Below, piece after piece: positions 47,123-56,377 of a stretch of DNA of 64,000 bases (the stretch's first letter is position 1; each line of letters begins with the position of its first letter). The position numbers and the translations under genes are program-made. The DNA comes from Vibrio hyugaensis. Its GTDB lineage: Bacteria > Pseudomonadota > Gammaproteobacteria > Enterobacterales > Vibrionaceae. The notes under the pieces were generated by a model. It had not been told where the DNA came from, made no database searches, and saw only the letters and a list, made by a program, of their open reading frames with translations. The DNA lies in assembly GCF_002906655.1 (NCBI RefSeq), contig NZ_CP025794.1, positions 1,178,001 to 1,242,000 of the forward strand. Reading direction: 5' to 3'.

Positions 47123-50100
47123 CGAAATTCTCTCTCAACTCTTTCACCATATGCGTACCGATTTCACGCAGCATATCTGGGCGCATCATGTCACGGTGAA
47201 TACAGGCCACATCAATCACTTTCAAGTCACCGTCCATGTACTTGAACCATCCATTGCGATCCAAAAAGGCCTCTTCTGGTGGCTTCTCAGCATTAAAGAA
47301 CAGCACATCGCCTTGATATTGATAGTCAATGGCATCACGGACACGTTGGTTGTTGTTGATTACGACGTCGATCATCGCCGTGATGGTTTCAGTACTTAAG
47401 TGCGCCATAGACGAGCCCGCATCCTGCAAGATATCGATCACTTCTGGCTTCGTAATACTGGAATGCGCGGCTTCATCAAACTCAACGCCGGCCATACGAA
47501 TCAGTGCGCCGAGCGCTTGCTCTTCTCCCGGTGGATGGATGGTTTGCCACTGCTCTGCAGGGTAAGAATCTAACAGCGTAACCAAACCTACTTCTTGGCC
47601 TTGTTCTTGTAAGATGCCCGCCATTAGGTGAACAATCATGCCACCAATTGACCAGCCCAGAAGATGGTAAGGACCAAAAGGTTGCTCTTCACGAATCGCG
47701 GCAACGTAGTCTTCTGCCATTTCTTTCATGCTCTTTGGCAATGGTGCAGAAGGGTCACCCAGATTACGAGCTTGCACGCCATAGAGTGGAACATTGGATG
47801 GAATGATCGGCGTTAAAGCCGCGTAGCACCAACTTAAGCCACCCGCAGGGTGTACACAGAAAATGGCCGCTTTCCCTTCACGTTTACGCAGTGGTAACAA
47901 CATGTTCAGGGCATCATCACTTTCACTGCCATTCAACTTGGCGGCAATCCCAGAGACAGTCGGCGATTCAAATACGGCTGCCAATGACAGTTCAATCCCC
48001 ATGATTTCTTTCACATGGGCAATCAACTGTGCGGCAAGCAAAGAGTGGCCGCCTAGTTCAAAGAAGTTGTCGTCAACGCCTACCGCAGGTAAATCAAGCA
48101 GTTGGCAGAACAGCTTACACAAACGTTCTTCAACAAGGTTGCTTGGCCCTTTTGTACCGACCTGACCAGACAAATCTGGCTTCGGCAACGCGTTGCGATC
48201 TAGCTTACCGTTTGGCGTTAACGGGAAAGTATCCAACGTCACAAAGTAGCTCGGCACCATGTACTCTGGCAGTGGTTCGGCAAGGAATCGTTGCAGCAAG
48301 TTGCTATCAACACCCTGTTCTGGATCTTCTGCCGTAACATACGCAACGAGACGTTTGTCGCCATCGGCATATTCCTGCGCCAATACCGCGACTTGCGCGA
48401 CACTTGGGTGATTCGCTAAGGCGTTTTCAATTTCTTCAAGCTCGATACGGAAACCTCGAATCTTGACCTGAAAATCACTACGGCCGCAGTATTCAATCGC
48501 CCCGTCTTTTCGCCAACGAGCCAAATCACCAGATAAGTACATTCGGCTGCCTTTTGGTCCGAATGGGCTTTCAATGAAACGCTCTGCGGTCAGTTCCGGC
48601 TGGCCGTGATAACCCAACGCCAATTGTCGACCCGCAATATAAAGATGACCGACGACACCCGGCGGTACTGGATTTAATGCATCATCCAAAATGTAAATTT
48701 GGGTGTTCCACACAGGGCGGCCTATTGGTGTCGAATTACCTTGAGCATTCGCCTCACTTGGCCAATAAGTCACATCAACAGCCGCTTCTGTCGGACCGTA
48801 CAAGTTGTGCAATGGCGCACTAAAGTCTTGGTAATAATGATTCACCAATTCCATCGGTAGCGCTTCACCACTACAAAAAACTTGGCGTAAACTCTGGCAC
48901 AAATTGGCATCGGCTTGTTGGACGAAGATTTGCAACATTGAAGGCACAAAGTGCAAGGTCGTGATTTTCTCTCGATGGATAAGATCTTGCAGATAAATAG
49001 GATCTTTATGCCCTTCCGGTTTTGCGACCACCAAGCATGAACCGACGATCATTGGCCAGAAAAACTCCCAAACAGAGACATCAAAACCTGCGGGCGTTTT
49101 TTGTAATACCCGGTCTTTGGCATCAATTGGATATTGGTCGTGCATCCACAGCAATCGGTTGACGATTGCATCATGGGTGACCACTACCCCCTTGGGTTTG
49201 CCCGTAGAACCAGAGGTATAAATCATGTAAGCCGGAGAGTGAGGCTCCGGATGCACTTGTGGTGGTAATGCTTCGACCACTTTATAAATGGTTGGCAACG
49301 TCGCGTCATCAACCAACTTCACCTCCACACCTTGTGGCAATTTGCTTTGTAGCTCGGTCGTCGAGAATACAAACTTCGGTGCAGAAGATTCCAACATGTA
49401 GTGGATTCGGCCTTCTGGGTAATCTGGATCGATCGGTACGTAAACCGCACCAGCAGCAAGAATCGCCTGTTGTACAACAATCAGTTCTTCACTTCTTGGG
49501 ACGCAAACTGCAATACGATCTCCCAGCTCAACCCCTTGCGCGGTTAACCAGTTAGTCAAGGAGTACACTTTTTTCGCTAACTGCTCATAACTGAGCTTTT
49601 GTCCTTCAAAAATGAGGGCGGGAGCATGAGGCGTCAGAATACGTTGCCTTGCCAGCAAGGCAGCTAGGGTCGTTTCTGGCACCTCGTGGTCAGTATCATT
49701 CCATGTTTCGATGACTTTTTCTCGCTCACCCGAGAGCAAAATACGGACATCGCTGACAGGACATTGAGAAGCATCTTTAGCTTGTGCGCTTGCAAAAAAG
49801 TCGCTCATAAAGTGGAACAAGCGCTGCTGGTGCTCTTTAATGTCTTGGTCAGAATACAGCTCTGGATTGGCATCCATATCTATGTGAAGTTGACCGTCAA
49901 GCTCGTAACAATAGAAGGAAATATCATCCACTGGCCCCGCCGACAAGTTATGCGCTTTCGAAGCCAACTCGCCAAATTTATGCTCATACTCAAACGGCAT
50001 GATATTCACCAAAGGGCCAAATAGATTGCGGTTGTCTTTAACTAGATTCAACTCGCGGTGCAGCTCTTCATAGCGGTACCCTTGGTGACGACGAACAGAT

Positions 50101-51068
50101 GAGAACTCTTGGTTTACCTGCTTAACTAGCGTTTTGATGTCCGTACCTTGAGTAAAACTCACGCGCACAGGCAAGATATTCACTCGCATCGCTGGCGTTT
50201 GAATTGCCACTGACCCTAAGCGCCCCATCAGCGGCACACCAAGCACCACCTCGTTGGAACGCGTCATACGATGAACATACGCAGCAATGGAAGCGATCAG
50301 CACACTGTACCAGTGCGTTCGGCATTGCTTCGCCAACGATTCCATATGCTGGAAGTCTTCTACTGGCATCGCCCCTTTCAAGCGTAAGAAGTGATCCGAT
50401 GTCACTGTCGGTTTACCCGCTAAGTTAACCGTATCAGAGTGGTCGGCATAACGTTGTAAGTAGAAGGTACGGTCTTTTTGGTATTTTTCCGACGCTTTAT
50501 AGTCGTTGTCTTCTTTAAGCAACGCGTGTTGATCCACCAATTGGATCTCGTCAAACTGCTCTCCCTTCGTAAGTTGGCCATAGATATGAGCAATACGCGA
50601 AGCGATCAACGACATGCTGTAGCCGTCAATAGCAATGTGGTGAAGTGACAGGAACCAAACAAACTTATCTTCTGCAAGCTTAAGCAGCGCCATAATAAAC
50701 AGTGGGCCTTGCTCCAAATCAACGGGCTGCTTCAACTCTTTCTTCATCCAATCGACTGCAGACTCGAGTGGCACATCATGTTGCGAGAAGTCGATTCGCT
50801 CTACCTGCCAGTTTTGTCTATCAATCACCATGCGAGGACCTTCGGTGGTGGTGACAAACTTCGCGTGTAACGAGTCAACTTCATCAATGGCGGTTTTTAC
50901 CGCTTCAACAAAACAAGATTCACCCACCTTGCCATCAATCACTAAGTATTCGCCAGTCTTGTAAATTGGGTTGTCCGGATCGCGCAACTGAGCAAACCAA
51001 ATCCCTGCTTGGGCATCCGTAAGCGGCAGCAATTGCTCCGCTGTATAAGGTAAATCGTACATGTCCAT
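47115..51068 (-). CDS. EntF-like nonribosomal peptide synthetase (C-A-T-TE, serine)
   Basis: A 1317-residue single-module synthetase. Condensation domain: about 1-430 with HHIAIDG near 155-161. Adenylation domain: about 460-960 with YTSGSTGKPKGVV. Carrier domain: DNFFELGGHSLLAAQ near 1000-1015 with the phosphopantetheine serine. Thioesterase: GWSIGGM near 1140 and a late histidine (CIHRDMM). The specificity residues read from FDVSVW, TLHFVPSM, VFCSGEAL and LHNLYGPTEAAVDV are D-V-W-H-F-S-L-V-D, the serine code of E. coli EntF. It predicts iterative condensation of dihydroxybenzoate with serine and release as a cyclic or linear oligomer. Confidence 0.93.
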   Translation of the reverse strand: MDMYDLPYTAEQLLPLTDAQAGIWFAQLRDPDNPIYKTGEYLVIDGKVGESCFVEAVKTAIDEVDSLHAKFVTTTEGPRMVIDRQNWQVERIDFSQHDVPLESAVDWMKKELKQPVDLEQGPLFIMALLKLAEDKFVWFLSLHHIAIDGYSMSLIASRIAHIYGQLTKGEQFDEIQLVDQHALLKEDNDYKASEKYQKDRTFYLQRYADHSDTVNLAGKPTVTSDHFLRLKGAMPVEDFQHMESLAKQCRTHWYSVLIASIAAYVHRMTRSNEVVLGVPLMGRLGSVAIQTPAMRVNILPVRVSFTQGTDIKTLVKQVNQEFSSVRRHQGYRYEELHRELNLVKDNRNLFGPLVNIMPFEYEHKFGELASKAHNLSAGPVDDISFYCYELDGQLHIDMDANPELYSDQDIKEHQQRLFHFMSDFFASAQAKDASQCPVSDVRILLSGEREKVIETWNDTDHEVPETTLAALLARQRILTPHAPALIFEGQKLSYEQLAKKVYSLTNWLTAQGVELGDRIAVCVPRSEELIVVQQAILAAGAVYVPIDPDYPEGRIHYMLESSAPKFVFSTTELQSKLPQGVEVKLVDDATLPTIYKVVEALPPQVHPEPHSPAYMIYTSGSTGKPKGVVVTHDAIVNRLLWMHDQYPIDAKDRVLQKTPAGFDVSVWEFFWPMIVGSCLVVAKPEGHKDPIYLQDLIHREKITTLHFVPSMLQIFVQQADANLCQSLRQVFCSGEALPMELVNHYYQDFSAPLHNLYGPTEAAVDVTYWPSEANAQGNSTPIGRPVWNTQIYILDDALNPVPPGVVGHLYIAGRQLALGYHGQPELTAERFIESPFGPKGSRMYLSGDLARWRKDGAIEYCGRSDFQVKIRGFRIELEEIENALANHPSVAQVAVLAQEYADGDKRLVAYVTAEDPEQGVDSNLLQRFLAEPLPEYMVPSYFVTLDTFPLTPNGKLDRNALPKPDLSGQVGTKGPSNLVEERLCKLFCQLLDLPAVGVDDNFFELGGHSLLAAQLIAHVKEIMGIELSLAAVFESPTVSGIAAKLNGSESDDALNMLLPLRKREGKAAIFCVHPAGGLSWCYAALTPIIPSNVPLYGVQARNLGDPSAPLPKSMKEMAEDYVAAIREEQPFGPYHLLGWSIGGMIVHLMAGILQEQGQEVGLVTLLDSYPAEQWQTIHPPGEEQALGALIRMAGVEFDEAAHSSITKPEVIDILQDAGSSMAHLSTETITAMIDVVINNNQRVRDAIDYQYQGDVLFFNAEKPPEEAFLDRNGWFKYMDGDLKVIDVACIHRDMMRPDMLREIGTHMVKELRENFDV

Positions 51069-51095
51069 TCCTTTGTTACTCTTCCTCGTAGGCTG

Positions 51096-51986
51096 TTAAG
51101 TCAGCTTCTTTTCAATCAGTTGCCACCAATCTTGCAAACTGGGCTTGGCGGCAAGTTCCATAAAACTCACGTCTAAACCAGCTTGCTGCCAGTCACCGAC
51201 CAGTGACATCATACGAACCGAATCTAAACCGAAATCCAGCAGGCTATCTTCCGGCGTCATTTCATCGACTGGCACTTCTAGCAATGCCGCTAACTGCTGA
51301 GTTAAATGTTGCTGAGATTGAGGAATGGAAAAGTCATCACCGACAAATTCATCTGCACTGCTGATTTGAGATAGCAATTGCTGCTTATCCAATACATAGC
51401 CACAGCGACCTGCGACATAATTGAGTGCCATTTCATGATCGTTCGCTGAGAAATCTGCGACAGCATCAGAAACCATAAAAGCTTTAATATCGGTCATGAA
51501 CGCTTCGGCAGCGGTTTGCAAACAGCCAATGTGGGCATAAATACCTACGATGATCAGCTGGTCACGACCAGTTTCATCCATCATGGATTTAAGCGGAGTA
51601 CGCTGAAACGCACTGTAACGCCACTTGGTGTAAACAATGTCTTGTTCAGAAGGCGCAAGCGCAGGGAAAATACGCGTAATGTCATCATCCGCTTTCAGAC
51701 CTGGTCCCCAAAAGTCCGTTAGTAAGGCACGGTCTTCTTGGCGTTGGTCACCCGGTTGAGCGGTGTAAACCACGGGGATACCCGCATCGATACACGCCTG
51801 TTTAATTTGCTTAATATGATGAGTGAGCGTTTGGATCATCTCACTATCGACATCATAGAAATTGAGAAAATACTGCTGCATATCGTGAATCAATAATACA
51901 GCGCGCTTTGGCTCTACAGACCAATTTACGCGGTTTTCTGGCATTGGCTTAGATAGTGAATAACCAGAGATAGATGGAATGGCCAT
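51096..51986 (-). CDS. Bifunctional isochorismatase / aryl carrier protein (EntB/VibB type)
   Basis: A 296-residue protein. Residues 1-210 are an isochorismatase, which turns isochorismate into 2,3-dihydro-2,3-dihydroxybenzoate; LLIHDMQQYFLNF holds the catalytic Asp, YTKWRYSAF the Lys, and VGIYAHIGCLQTA the Cys-bearing turn. Residues 220-296 are an aryl carrier domain with serine in LLDFGLDSVRMMSL. ATG at 51986 (MAIPSISGY) has GGAG nine nt upstream. It lies between the ligase and NRPS genes, same strand. Confidence 0.92.
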   Translation of the reverse strand: MAIPSISGYSLSKPMPENRVNWSVEPKRAVLLIHDMQQYFLNFYDVDSEMIQTLTHHIKQIKQACIDAGIPVVYTAQPGDQRQEDRALLTDFWGPGLKADDDITRIFPALAPSEQDIVYTKWRYSAFQRTPLKSMMDETGRDQLIIVGIYAHIGCLQTAAEAFMTDIKAFMVSDAVADFSANDHEMALNYVAGRCGYVLDKQQLLSQISSADEFVGDDFSIPQSQQHLTQQLAALLEVPVDEMTPEDSLLDFGLDSVRMMSLVGDWQQAGLDVSFMELAAKPSLQDWWQLIEKKLT

Positions 51987-52051
51987 GGGGCTAATCTCCA
52001 AAATTTTATTTATACACACGACACCGTTGATATCGTGGTGTGGTGGTTCGA

Positions 52052-53671
52052 TTAAATCAGTTCTAGAAGTTTGTTTTTGTTGATCTTTCCTACTGGCGTT
52101 TTGGGTAGAACATCAACAAAGATCACGCGATCTGGAATTTTGAAATCCGCCAATCCTCGACCTCGCAAGAATCGCTTGATTTCAATAGCCTTGGGATTTT
52201 TCGCTCTACACACCAATGCCGCGCAACTGCGCTCACCAAGGTATTCATCCGGGATCGCAATCACCGCCGCATCGTGAACGGAATCATGAGCAAGAAGGTG
52301 ATTCTCCACCTCTTCGGCCGCAATTTTTTCACCACCACGATTGATTTGATCCTTATCCCGCCCCACAACTTGCAAATTTCCTGCTTCAGTCATAACGACG
52401 ATATCCCCAGTACGGTAATAACCAAGCTCGGTAAAAGAACGCTGATTGTGTTCCGGTGCATGGTAATACCCCTGAATGGTGTAAGGACCACGCACGAACA
52501 AAATCCCCGCAGTCCCTTTCGGAACCGGATTACCTGCTTCGTCTAGTACCAAAAACTCATCTGCAGGTGACATAGGACGGCCTTGCGTAGTGACAATTTC
52601 TGACTCGGGATCATCCAAACGGGTGTAATTTACCAGCCCTTCAGCCATGCCAAACACTTGTTGCAAAGTACAACCAAGCTCTGGCTTCACTCGTTTTGCC
52701 GCCTCTTCACTAAAACGTGCGCCACCGACTTGCAGTACCTGGAGTGACGCAATGTTTTGCTGGGTTCTTGCTGCTTCATCTAGCCATAACAACGCCAATG
52801 GAGGGACCAAAGCCGCGACAGTGATTTGGTGTTTTTCAATCAAAGAAAAAGCCGTTTGAGGGCTGGCATCTGGCGCTAGCACGACCATGCCACCAGCCAT
52901 AAAGCAGCCCAACGCACCAGGCGAACTTAATGGGAAATTATGCGCAGCAGGTAAAATGCATAAGTAACGAGTGCGAGCAGAGAACTGACAAACGTCATTA
53001 CTCGCACTAACGCTGTAAAGGTAATCGCTGTGGGTTCTTGGGATGAGCTTTGGCGTACCCGTTGTCCCACCAGAAAGTTGGAAAAAAGCAAAGTCTTCGG
53101 CGACATCAGATTGAGCACCAACCTCTTCCAAAAACAGTGTGTTTAGCGCTTGGGCACCGGTAGGCATTAAGCTCTCTTCACCAGCCCACACTAGTGTTTT
53201 TAAACTCGGTAAATCTGCGGCCACTTGTTGAGCTATCTCAGCGGTTTTGACGCCCAATTGAGGTGCGGTAATCAATACTTTCGCTTCAGTAAAATGACAA
53301 AAGTATCGAATCTCCGAATAGCGATGCGCAGGTAACGCTAAAACCGGTTGAACCCCAATTTTAAGCAAGGCAAAGAAACTCAAATAAAACTCACCAACGT
53401 TGGGCAAATGCAAAACTGCTTTATCACCTGATTTTAGATTGAGCTTGTGCTGGAACCCGGCAGCAAGTTTGTCAACTTGTTCGACTAACGTTTGGTAAGT
53501 CCATTGCTGTTCGCCAGCAGCCAAAGCCACGCATTCTGAATAACGCTGCGCGCTCGCCTCAAGCATCTCTGGGATGGTTTGCTGCGTCCAAAACCCTGCA
53601 TCGCGATACTTTTGAGCCATCTCTTGCGGCCATGGGGTAAATCCTGATGCCTTCATGCACGGGCGGTTCAT
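52052..53671 (-). CDS. 2,3-Dihydroxybenzoate-AMP ligase (EntE/VibE type)
   Basis: A 539-residue adenylating enzyme that loads 2,3-dihydroxybenzoate on the aryl carrier domain. The P-loop is FQLSGGTTGTPKLIPRTHSDY near residues 193-212. AAHNFPLSSPGALG contains the Asn that recognises the catechol, VFGMAEGLVNYTR the aromatic pocket, and TPVGKINKNKL the catalytic lysine near 529. Its start overlaps the isochorismate synthase stop (ATGA), so the two are translationally coupled. Confidence 0.93.
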   Translation of the reverse strand: MNRPCMKASGFTPWPQEMAQKYRDAGFWTQQTIPEMLEASAQRYSECVALAAGEQQWTYQTLVEQVDKLAAGFQHKLNLKSGDKAVLHLPNVGEFYLSFFALLKIGVQPVLALPAHRYSEIRYFCHFTEAKVLITAPQLGVKTAEIAQQVAADLPSLKTLVWAGEESLMPTGAQALNTLFLEEVGAQSDVAEDFAFFQLSGGTTGTPKLIPRTHSDYLYSVSASNDVCQFSARTRYLCILPAAHNFPLSSPGALGCFMAGGMVVLAPDASPQTAFSLIEKHQITVAALVPPLALLWLDEAARTQQNIASLQVLQVGGARFSEEAAKRVKPELGCTLQQVFGMAEGLVNYTRLDDPESEIVTTQGRPMSPADEFLVLDEAGNPVPKGTAGILFVRGPYTIQGYYHAPEHNQRSFTELGYYRTGDIVVMTEAGNLQVVGRDKDQINRGGEKIAAEEVENHLLAHDSVHDAAVIAIPDEYLGERSCAALVCRAKNPKAIEIKRFLRGRGLADFKIPDRVIFVDVLPKTPVGKINKNKLLELI

Positions 53672-54882
53672 TGAACCACCTCCATGTTCTCACGGATTTC
53701 AATGCCCAATGCGTTAAGCACGGTTCGCATCTTGTTGCCGGTTTCTTCAAGTTCACTTTGTGGCTCTGAGCCAGCAACAATGCCAGCACCCGCGTAAACG
53801 CGAAGACGTTTTTTCTCGACCTCAGCACAACGGATCACGACAACCCATTCTCCATTGCCGCGGGCATCCACCCAGCCAACCAATCCGGTAAAGTAACCAC
53901 GGTCAAAGGGCTCTACATTGCTGATAAAATCATAAGCCTGGGCTGTAGGGTAACCGCATACCGCAGGTGTCGGATGCAATGCACTCGCGAGTTTTAATAC
54001 GCTGGTATTGGCATCTGAAACCATGCCCTCGATACGAGTCGAAAGGTGTAACATCGCTTTGGTTTCAATCACCGATGGCACCATCGGGACATACAAATTG
54101 TGGCACCAAGGTTGGAGCGCTTTCTCGACGGCATCCACAACCACCGCATGCTCGTGAAGATCCTTGCTGCTTTCCATCATCAACTCACCTTGTTGTTGGT
54201 TCATTGATTCGTTGTCACTGCGACGACGGGAGCCTGCTAGCGGGTTGGAGCAAACATGAGGGCCTTTGCGCGAAACAAGAAGCTCAGGGCTAGAGCCCAT
54301 TAAATATGCATCGGAATGGCTTCCTCCAATGCGAGTCGAAAAAGTGTAGCCACCGGGATTCTGTTTGAGTAACGTTTTGAGGAAACGAGCACGGTCAATA
54401 TCCTCTTCCGTCTCGACTTGCATGGTGCGAGATAAGACGACTTTGTCGAGTTCCACATCCTCTCGACAGCAACTCTTTACGGCTTGCTCGACGCTACGCA
54501 TGTAATCACTAGGATCGGGAATGGGTTGAATGGAAGATGGATGGCAATCCGTTAACCCATCCACATCCGACACTTTATCCGGTCGGATTGGTGATGTAGT
54601 AATCAGACGTTCAGGGACAATAAAATGTACTGGGTTGTGTTCAGAAAATGGGATCACACCTACAGCGATAGGGTTTTCATTGCCCTCTTCCTTCGCCGAT
54701 TCCAATAATTGGCTGATGTGAGTATCTAATTCTGAGAACCTGACTTGTTGGGAAAATTCGGCAGCAATCCCTTGAGTCAATAACGTCACTGTAGGAGAGC
54801 TAAAGAAGAACGAAGCATCATCCGTATGGGCATTAAGAAACTCTGTGAGCATAGTGCTGCTTCCCGTTGAGTTACGAAGCAT
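53668..54882 (-). CDS. Isochorismate synthase, siderophore type (EntC/VibC)
   Basis: A 404-residue chorismate-binding enzyme that commits chorismate to dihydroxybenzoate. Signatures are KVVLSRTMQVE, YLMGSSPELLVSRKG, NPLAGSRRRS, SSKDLHEHAVVVDAV, HPTPAVCGYPTAQA and YAGAGIVAGSEPQSELEE. ATG at 54882 has GAGAG six nt upstream; an ATG two codons earlier is also possible. It heads the minus-strand biosynthesis operon (synthase, ligase, isochorismatase, NRPS, ChaN-like), about 100 nt behind a perfect Fur box. Confidence 0.92.
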   Translation of the reverse strand: MLRNSTGSSTMLTEFLNAHTDDASFFFSSPTVTLLTQGIAAEFSQQVRFSELDTHISQLLESAKEEGNENPIAVGVIPFSEHNPVHFIVPERLITTSPIRPDKVSDVDGLTDCHPSSIQPIPDPSDYMRSVEQAVKSCCREDVELDKVVLSRTMQVETEEDIDRARFLKTLLKQNPGGYTFSTRIGGSHSDAYLMGSSPELLVSRKGPHVCSNPLAGSRRRSDNESMNQQQGELMMESSKDLHEHAVVVDAVEKALQPWCHNLYVPMVPSVIETKAMLHLSTRIEGMVSDANTSVLKLASALHPTPAVCGYPTAQAYDFISNVEPFDRGYFTGLVGWVDARGNGEWVVVIRCAEVEKKRLRVYAGAGIVAGSEPQSELEETGNKMRTVLNALGIEIRENMEVVQ

Positions 54883-54982
54883 AATCATCTCTCAAACTGT
54901 ATTAAACATGGCGTTCCAAATGAGATTCCTTCTCATTTAAGAGGTGAGACTACACACACAAAATCATTTATTCAAACACTTT

Positions 54983-54997
54983 TGATAATAATTATCA
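54983..54997. promoter_or_regulatory. Perfect 7-1-7 Fur box before the siderophore operon
   Basis: TGATAAT-A-ATTATCA is an exact match to the Fur 7-1-7 consensus. It lies 101 nt upstream of the isochorismate synthase start in an A+T-rich promoter region. Confidence 0.85.
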
Positions 54998-55100
54998 TTC
55001 GTATTATTTATAATTTTATAAATTAATCCCGTAGTATTAATATGGGAAAACGCAAATAATTCTTTAGTCTTATCAGTAAAATAGCCTCAAAATGACGCAT

Positions 55101-55134
55101 AAAAAATGGCTGACGCCTTATGCTGTCAGCCATT
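55101..55134 (-). terminator. Terminator of the ChaN-like lipoprotein gene
   Basis: On the minus strand AATGGCTGAC-10 nt-GTCAGCCATT followed by TTTTATG. It lies about 45 nt beyond the lipoprotein stop and separates it from the biosynthesis operon. Confidence 0.9.
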
Positions 55135-55177
55135 GATTGTTGTGATAATTCTTACTTAGAAATGCCTATTAGCAATA

Positions 55178-56275
55178 TTATCCATTCTCAGAAAACCCAT
55201 ACTTCTCATCACTCAGCGCTCGTATCTCGTTGAAGCGATCTTGCATCTTGCCTCCGATCAAATCGACACGCCTTTGCATCTCATTCACCCATTCACGATC
55301 TGCCATCACTTCGCGTGGAAATACGGTCGAACGCGCATTCTCACCAAGGTACAGAAACGCATCAAACAGCTCCCCGACTGGGGCATCCATCTTGTCCATT
55401 GCCGCCAGTTTATAGCGCGCTTTAGGTAATAAATCGATGAATCGAAGTGGCTCAATAGGACTATTCGTCACTTCAAGTAGCGCTGGCGATTTTACATTGT
55501 GGAAAGTTTGCACGACTTCGGGCTCTGTCATCGGCCAAATCAAATACGTACTATCAGGAAACGCTTGCTCTAATCGAGTCGCAAGCGGCCAAGCGCTGGC
55601 TTGCGTTTTCGCTACATAGTCTTTCGGCGCATTGACCAGATGGAAAGCCCCGAAAATCAACAGTGCTTTTTCATTGTTCTCAATTCGCTCTTGAGCAATT
55701 TGGTAAAAGTAATCCGTTTTACTCGTCGCCGCTTGTTTCCAAACTTTTGCATCCGCGACACCATCCCATTCAAAGGGCGCTTCCGCGAGATGCACCTGAA
55801 TTTTTTTGCCTTCAGGTAACAACAAATTCCGCGCTCTGATCACCTTGAAGAAGTTGATATACGCATCTGGCATCCAAGCCATAAAGTAAATCGAACCACG
55901 TAGCACCTCATTCAACTGTGATTCGCTGACCTCACCGCCTACCAGATATTTATCCAATACAGGTTGATATTTCGCATTACCAAATTCGACCACAATATGG
56001 GTGACTTGGTCAGAGAAGGTATCGGTCGAAACCAGTTCCGTTGCGTATCGTAAAAAAGCGTCATTCCAATGGTAATCGCCAATCCCAACAAAATGGTGTT
56101 GCTCGAATGCCTTCAGAATTGCAGCATCAGCGGGCTTAGCTTGCTCAACCACTTGTTCAATTTTTTGCTCCGGCAAATCGACCTCTGCAAAGTGCGGTAA
56201 ATACTCACACCCTGAGACCCCAACCAACCCTAAAACCAGTACCAAGGGCTTGATTTTCCAGCCTAATGTCTTCAT
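55178..56275 (-). CDS. ChaN-family lipoprotein in the siderophore locus
   Basis: A 365-residue predicted lipoprotein. The signal peptide ends in the lipobox VSGC at residues 20-23, so the mature protein is lipid-anchored. The ChaN-like body carries VGIGDYHWNDAF near 63-74, VVEFGNAKYQPVLDKYL near 95-111, HLAEAPFEW and LLIFGAFHLV. It is a paralogue of the signal-less protein at 46175-47122. It is divergent from the DHB dehydrogenase gene with a Fur-box candidate between them. Probably an iron-repressed envelope protein involved in haem or siderophore-iron handling; that is inference. Confidence 0.82.
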   Translation of the reverse strand: MKTLGWKIKPLVLVLGLVGVSGCEYLPHFAEVDLPEQKIEQVVEQAKPADAAILKAFEQHHFVGIGDYHWNDAFLRYATELVSTDTFSDQVTHIVVEFGNAKYQPVLDKYLVGGEVSESQLNEVLRGSIYFMAWMPDAYINFFKVIRARNLLLPEGKKIQVHLAEAPFEWDGVADAKVWKQAATSKTDYFYQIAQERIENNEKALLIFGAFHLVNAPKDYVAKTQASAWPLATRLEQAFPDSTYLIWPMTEPEVVQTFHNVKSPALLEVTNSPIEPLRFIDLLPKARYKLAAMDKMDAPVGELFDAFLYLGENARSTVFPREVMADREWVNEMQRRVDLIGGKMQDRFNEIRALSDEKYGFSENG

Positions 56276-56310
56276 TGAATTCTATACCTCCTTGTTAACA
56301 TCATGACAAC

Positions 56311-56329
56311 GATAACAAAAATCATTATC
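56311..56329. promoter_or_regulatory. Fur-box candidate between the lipoprotein and DHB dehydrogenase genes
   Basis: GATAACAAAAATCATTATC matches the 19-bp Fur consensus at 16 of 19 positions. It lies 36 nt before the lipoprotein start and 49 nt before the dehydrogenase start, so it can serve both divergent genes. Confidence 0.8.
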
Positions 56330-56377
56330 ATCTATCCAACTTAGATTTCATATTTGTATCGCGAAAGGGAGAAGGTG

